Shown piece by piece: positions 14,561 through 14,682 of a DNA stretch of 14,682 nucleotides. Location of the stretch: NCBI GenBank assembly GCA_039178165.1, contig JBCDFL010000074.1:1-14682 (forward strand), in the 5' to 3' direction. The DNA is from JBCBCP01 sp039178165. GTDB lineage: Bacteria > Pseudomonadota > Alphaproteobacteria > Rhodobacterales > Rhodobacteraceae. Below the pieces are notes generated by a model. The model ran no database searches and was not told the origin of the DNA. It saw only the letters and a program-made list of their open reading frames with translations. The first letter of the stretch is position 1; each line of letters begins with the position of its first letter. Made by a program: the position numbers and the translations under genes.

Positions 14561-14581
14561 GCGCGCAGTCTTCTGGCGCGT
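14561..14581 (+). terminator. Weak hairpin after phoB, possible terminator
   Basis: Immediately after the phoB stop, GCGCGCAG and CTGGCGCGT can pair around a TCTT loop with one bulged G. The bases after it (CATATTT) do not form a proper T-run. It may end the pst-phoU-phoB transcript weakly, or transcription may run on into sequence outside the window. Confidence 0.35.
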
Positions 14582-14682
14582 CATATTTCATAGCGGGCTG
14601 GCATTTCGGCCACCTGAATACGAGCAATTTCAGATCGCCAAAAAATTTACATAATACTGATTATCGGCACTGTGCATCTCAC
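14582..14682. other. Non-coding tail, AT-richer
   Basis: No convincing gene is seen in the last 100 bases. The stretch from about 14638 to 14665 (with AAAAAATTTACATAATA) is markedly more AT-rich than the genes and may be promoter DNA for a gene beyond the window. No paired -35/-10 boxes could be assigned. Confidence 0.4.

Noticed and set aside
14376..14627. 83-aa minus-strand frame at the right end
   Set aside because: Most of it is antisense to the phoB DNA-binding domain, and it has no motif or ribosome site.
1..14682. Mobile element, CRISPR, toxin-antitoxin or defence system
   Set aside because: No transposase, integrase, spaced repeats, paired small toxin/antitoxin genes or nuclease/NTPase defence architecture was seen; all genes fit core metabolism and phosphate control.

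Overview
The window reads as ordinary chromosomal DNA of an alphaproteobacterium, most likely a marine or soil Rhodobacteraceae (Roseobacter-group) relative. The reasons are high GC throughout, very dense gene packing with ATGA and TAATG stop/start overlaps, a class II DAHP synthase, a PAS_5-type regulator, and enlarged PstC and PstA permeases of the alphaproteobacterial kind. The taxonomic call is inference from protein style; no database search was possible. No mobile element, CRISPR array, tRNA, rRNA or phage gene is visible.

Layout. (a) Positions 2-985, minus strand: a GlxA-type regulator with a DJ-1/PfpI domain and an AraC DNA-binding domain. (b) 1188-2561, plus strand: class II DAHP synthase, the first step of aromatic amino acid synthesis. 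A strong bidirectional terminator at 2580-2613 separates it from (c) a convergent single-PAS-domain protein, 2634-3314, minus strand. (d) 3520-8207, plus strand: a tightly packed run of yicC, gmk, a gamma-class carbonic anhydrase-like protein, a small tautomerase-like protein, a Cys/Met-metabolism PLP enzyme, then phoR. (e) 8208-8399: an intergenic region with a clear Pho box of four 7-bp repeats on an 11-bp period. (f) 8400-14560: pstS, pstC, pstA, pstB, phoU and phoB. (g) 14561-14682: AT-richer tail with no gene.

How the genes work together. PstS binds phosphate in the periplasm. PstC and PstA form the channel and PstB drives transport with ATP. PhoU relays transporter status to the kinase PhoR, which sets the phosphorylation of PhoB. 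PhoB-P should bind the Pho box in front of pstS and raise expression of the whole pst-phoU-phoB unit, a positive loop. phoR lies upstream of the Pho box, at the end of the yicC-gmk run, so its expression is probably tied to a housekeeping transcript and not to the phosphate loop.

I do not see a wholly new system here. The points most worth a second look are the split control of phoR and phoB, a PhoR with no membrane segment, the extra domains in both PstC and PstA, the paired hairpins between pstS and pstC, and the coupled carbonic anhydrase/tautomerase/PLP-enzyme trio behind gmk.
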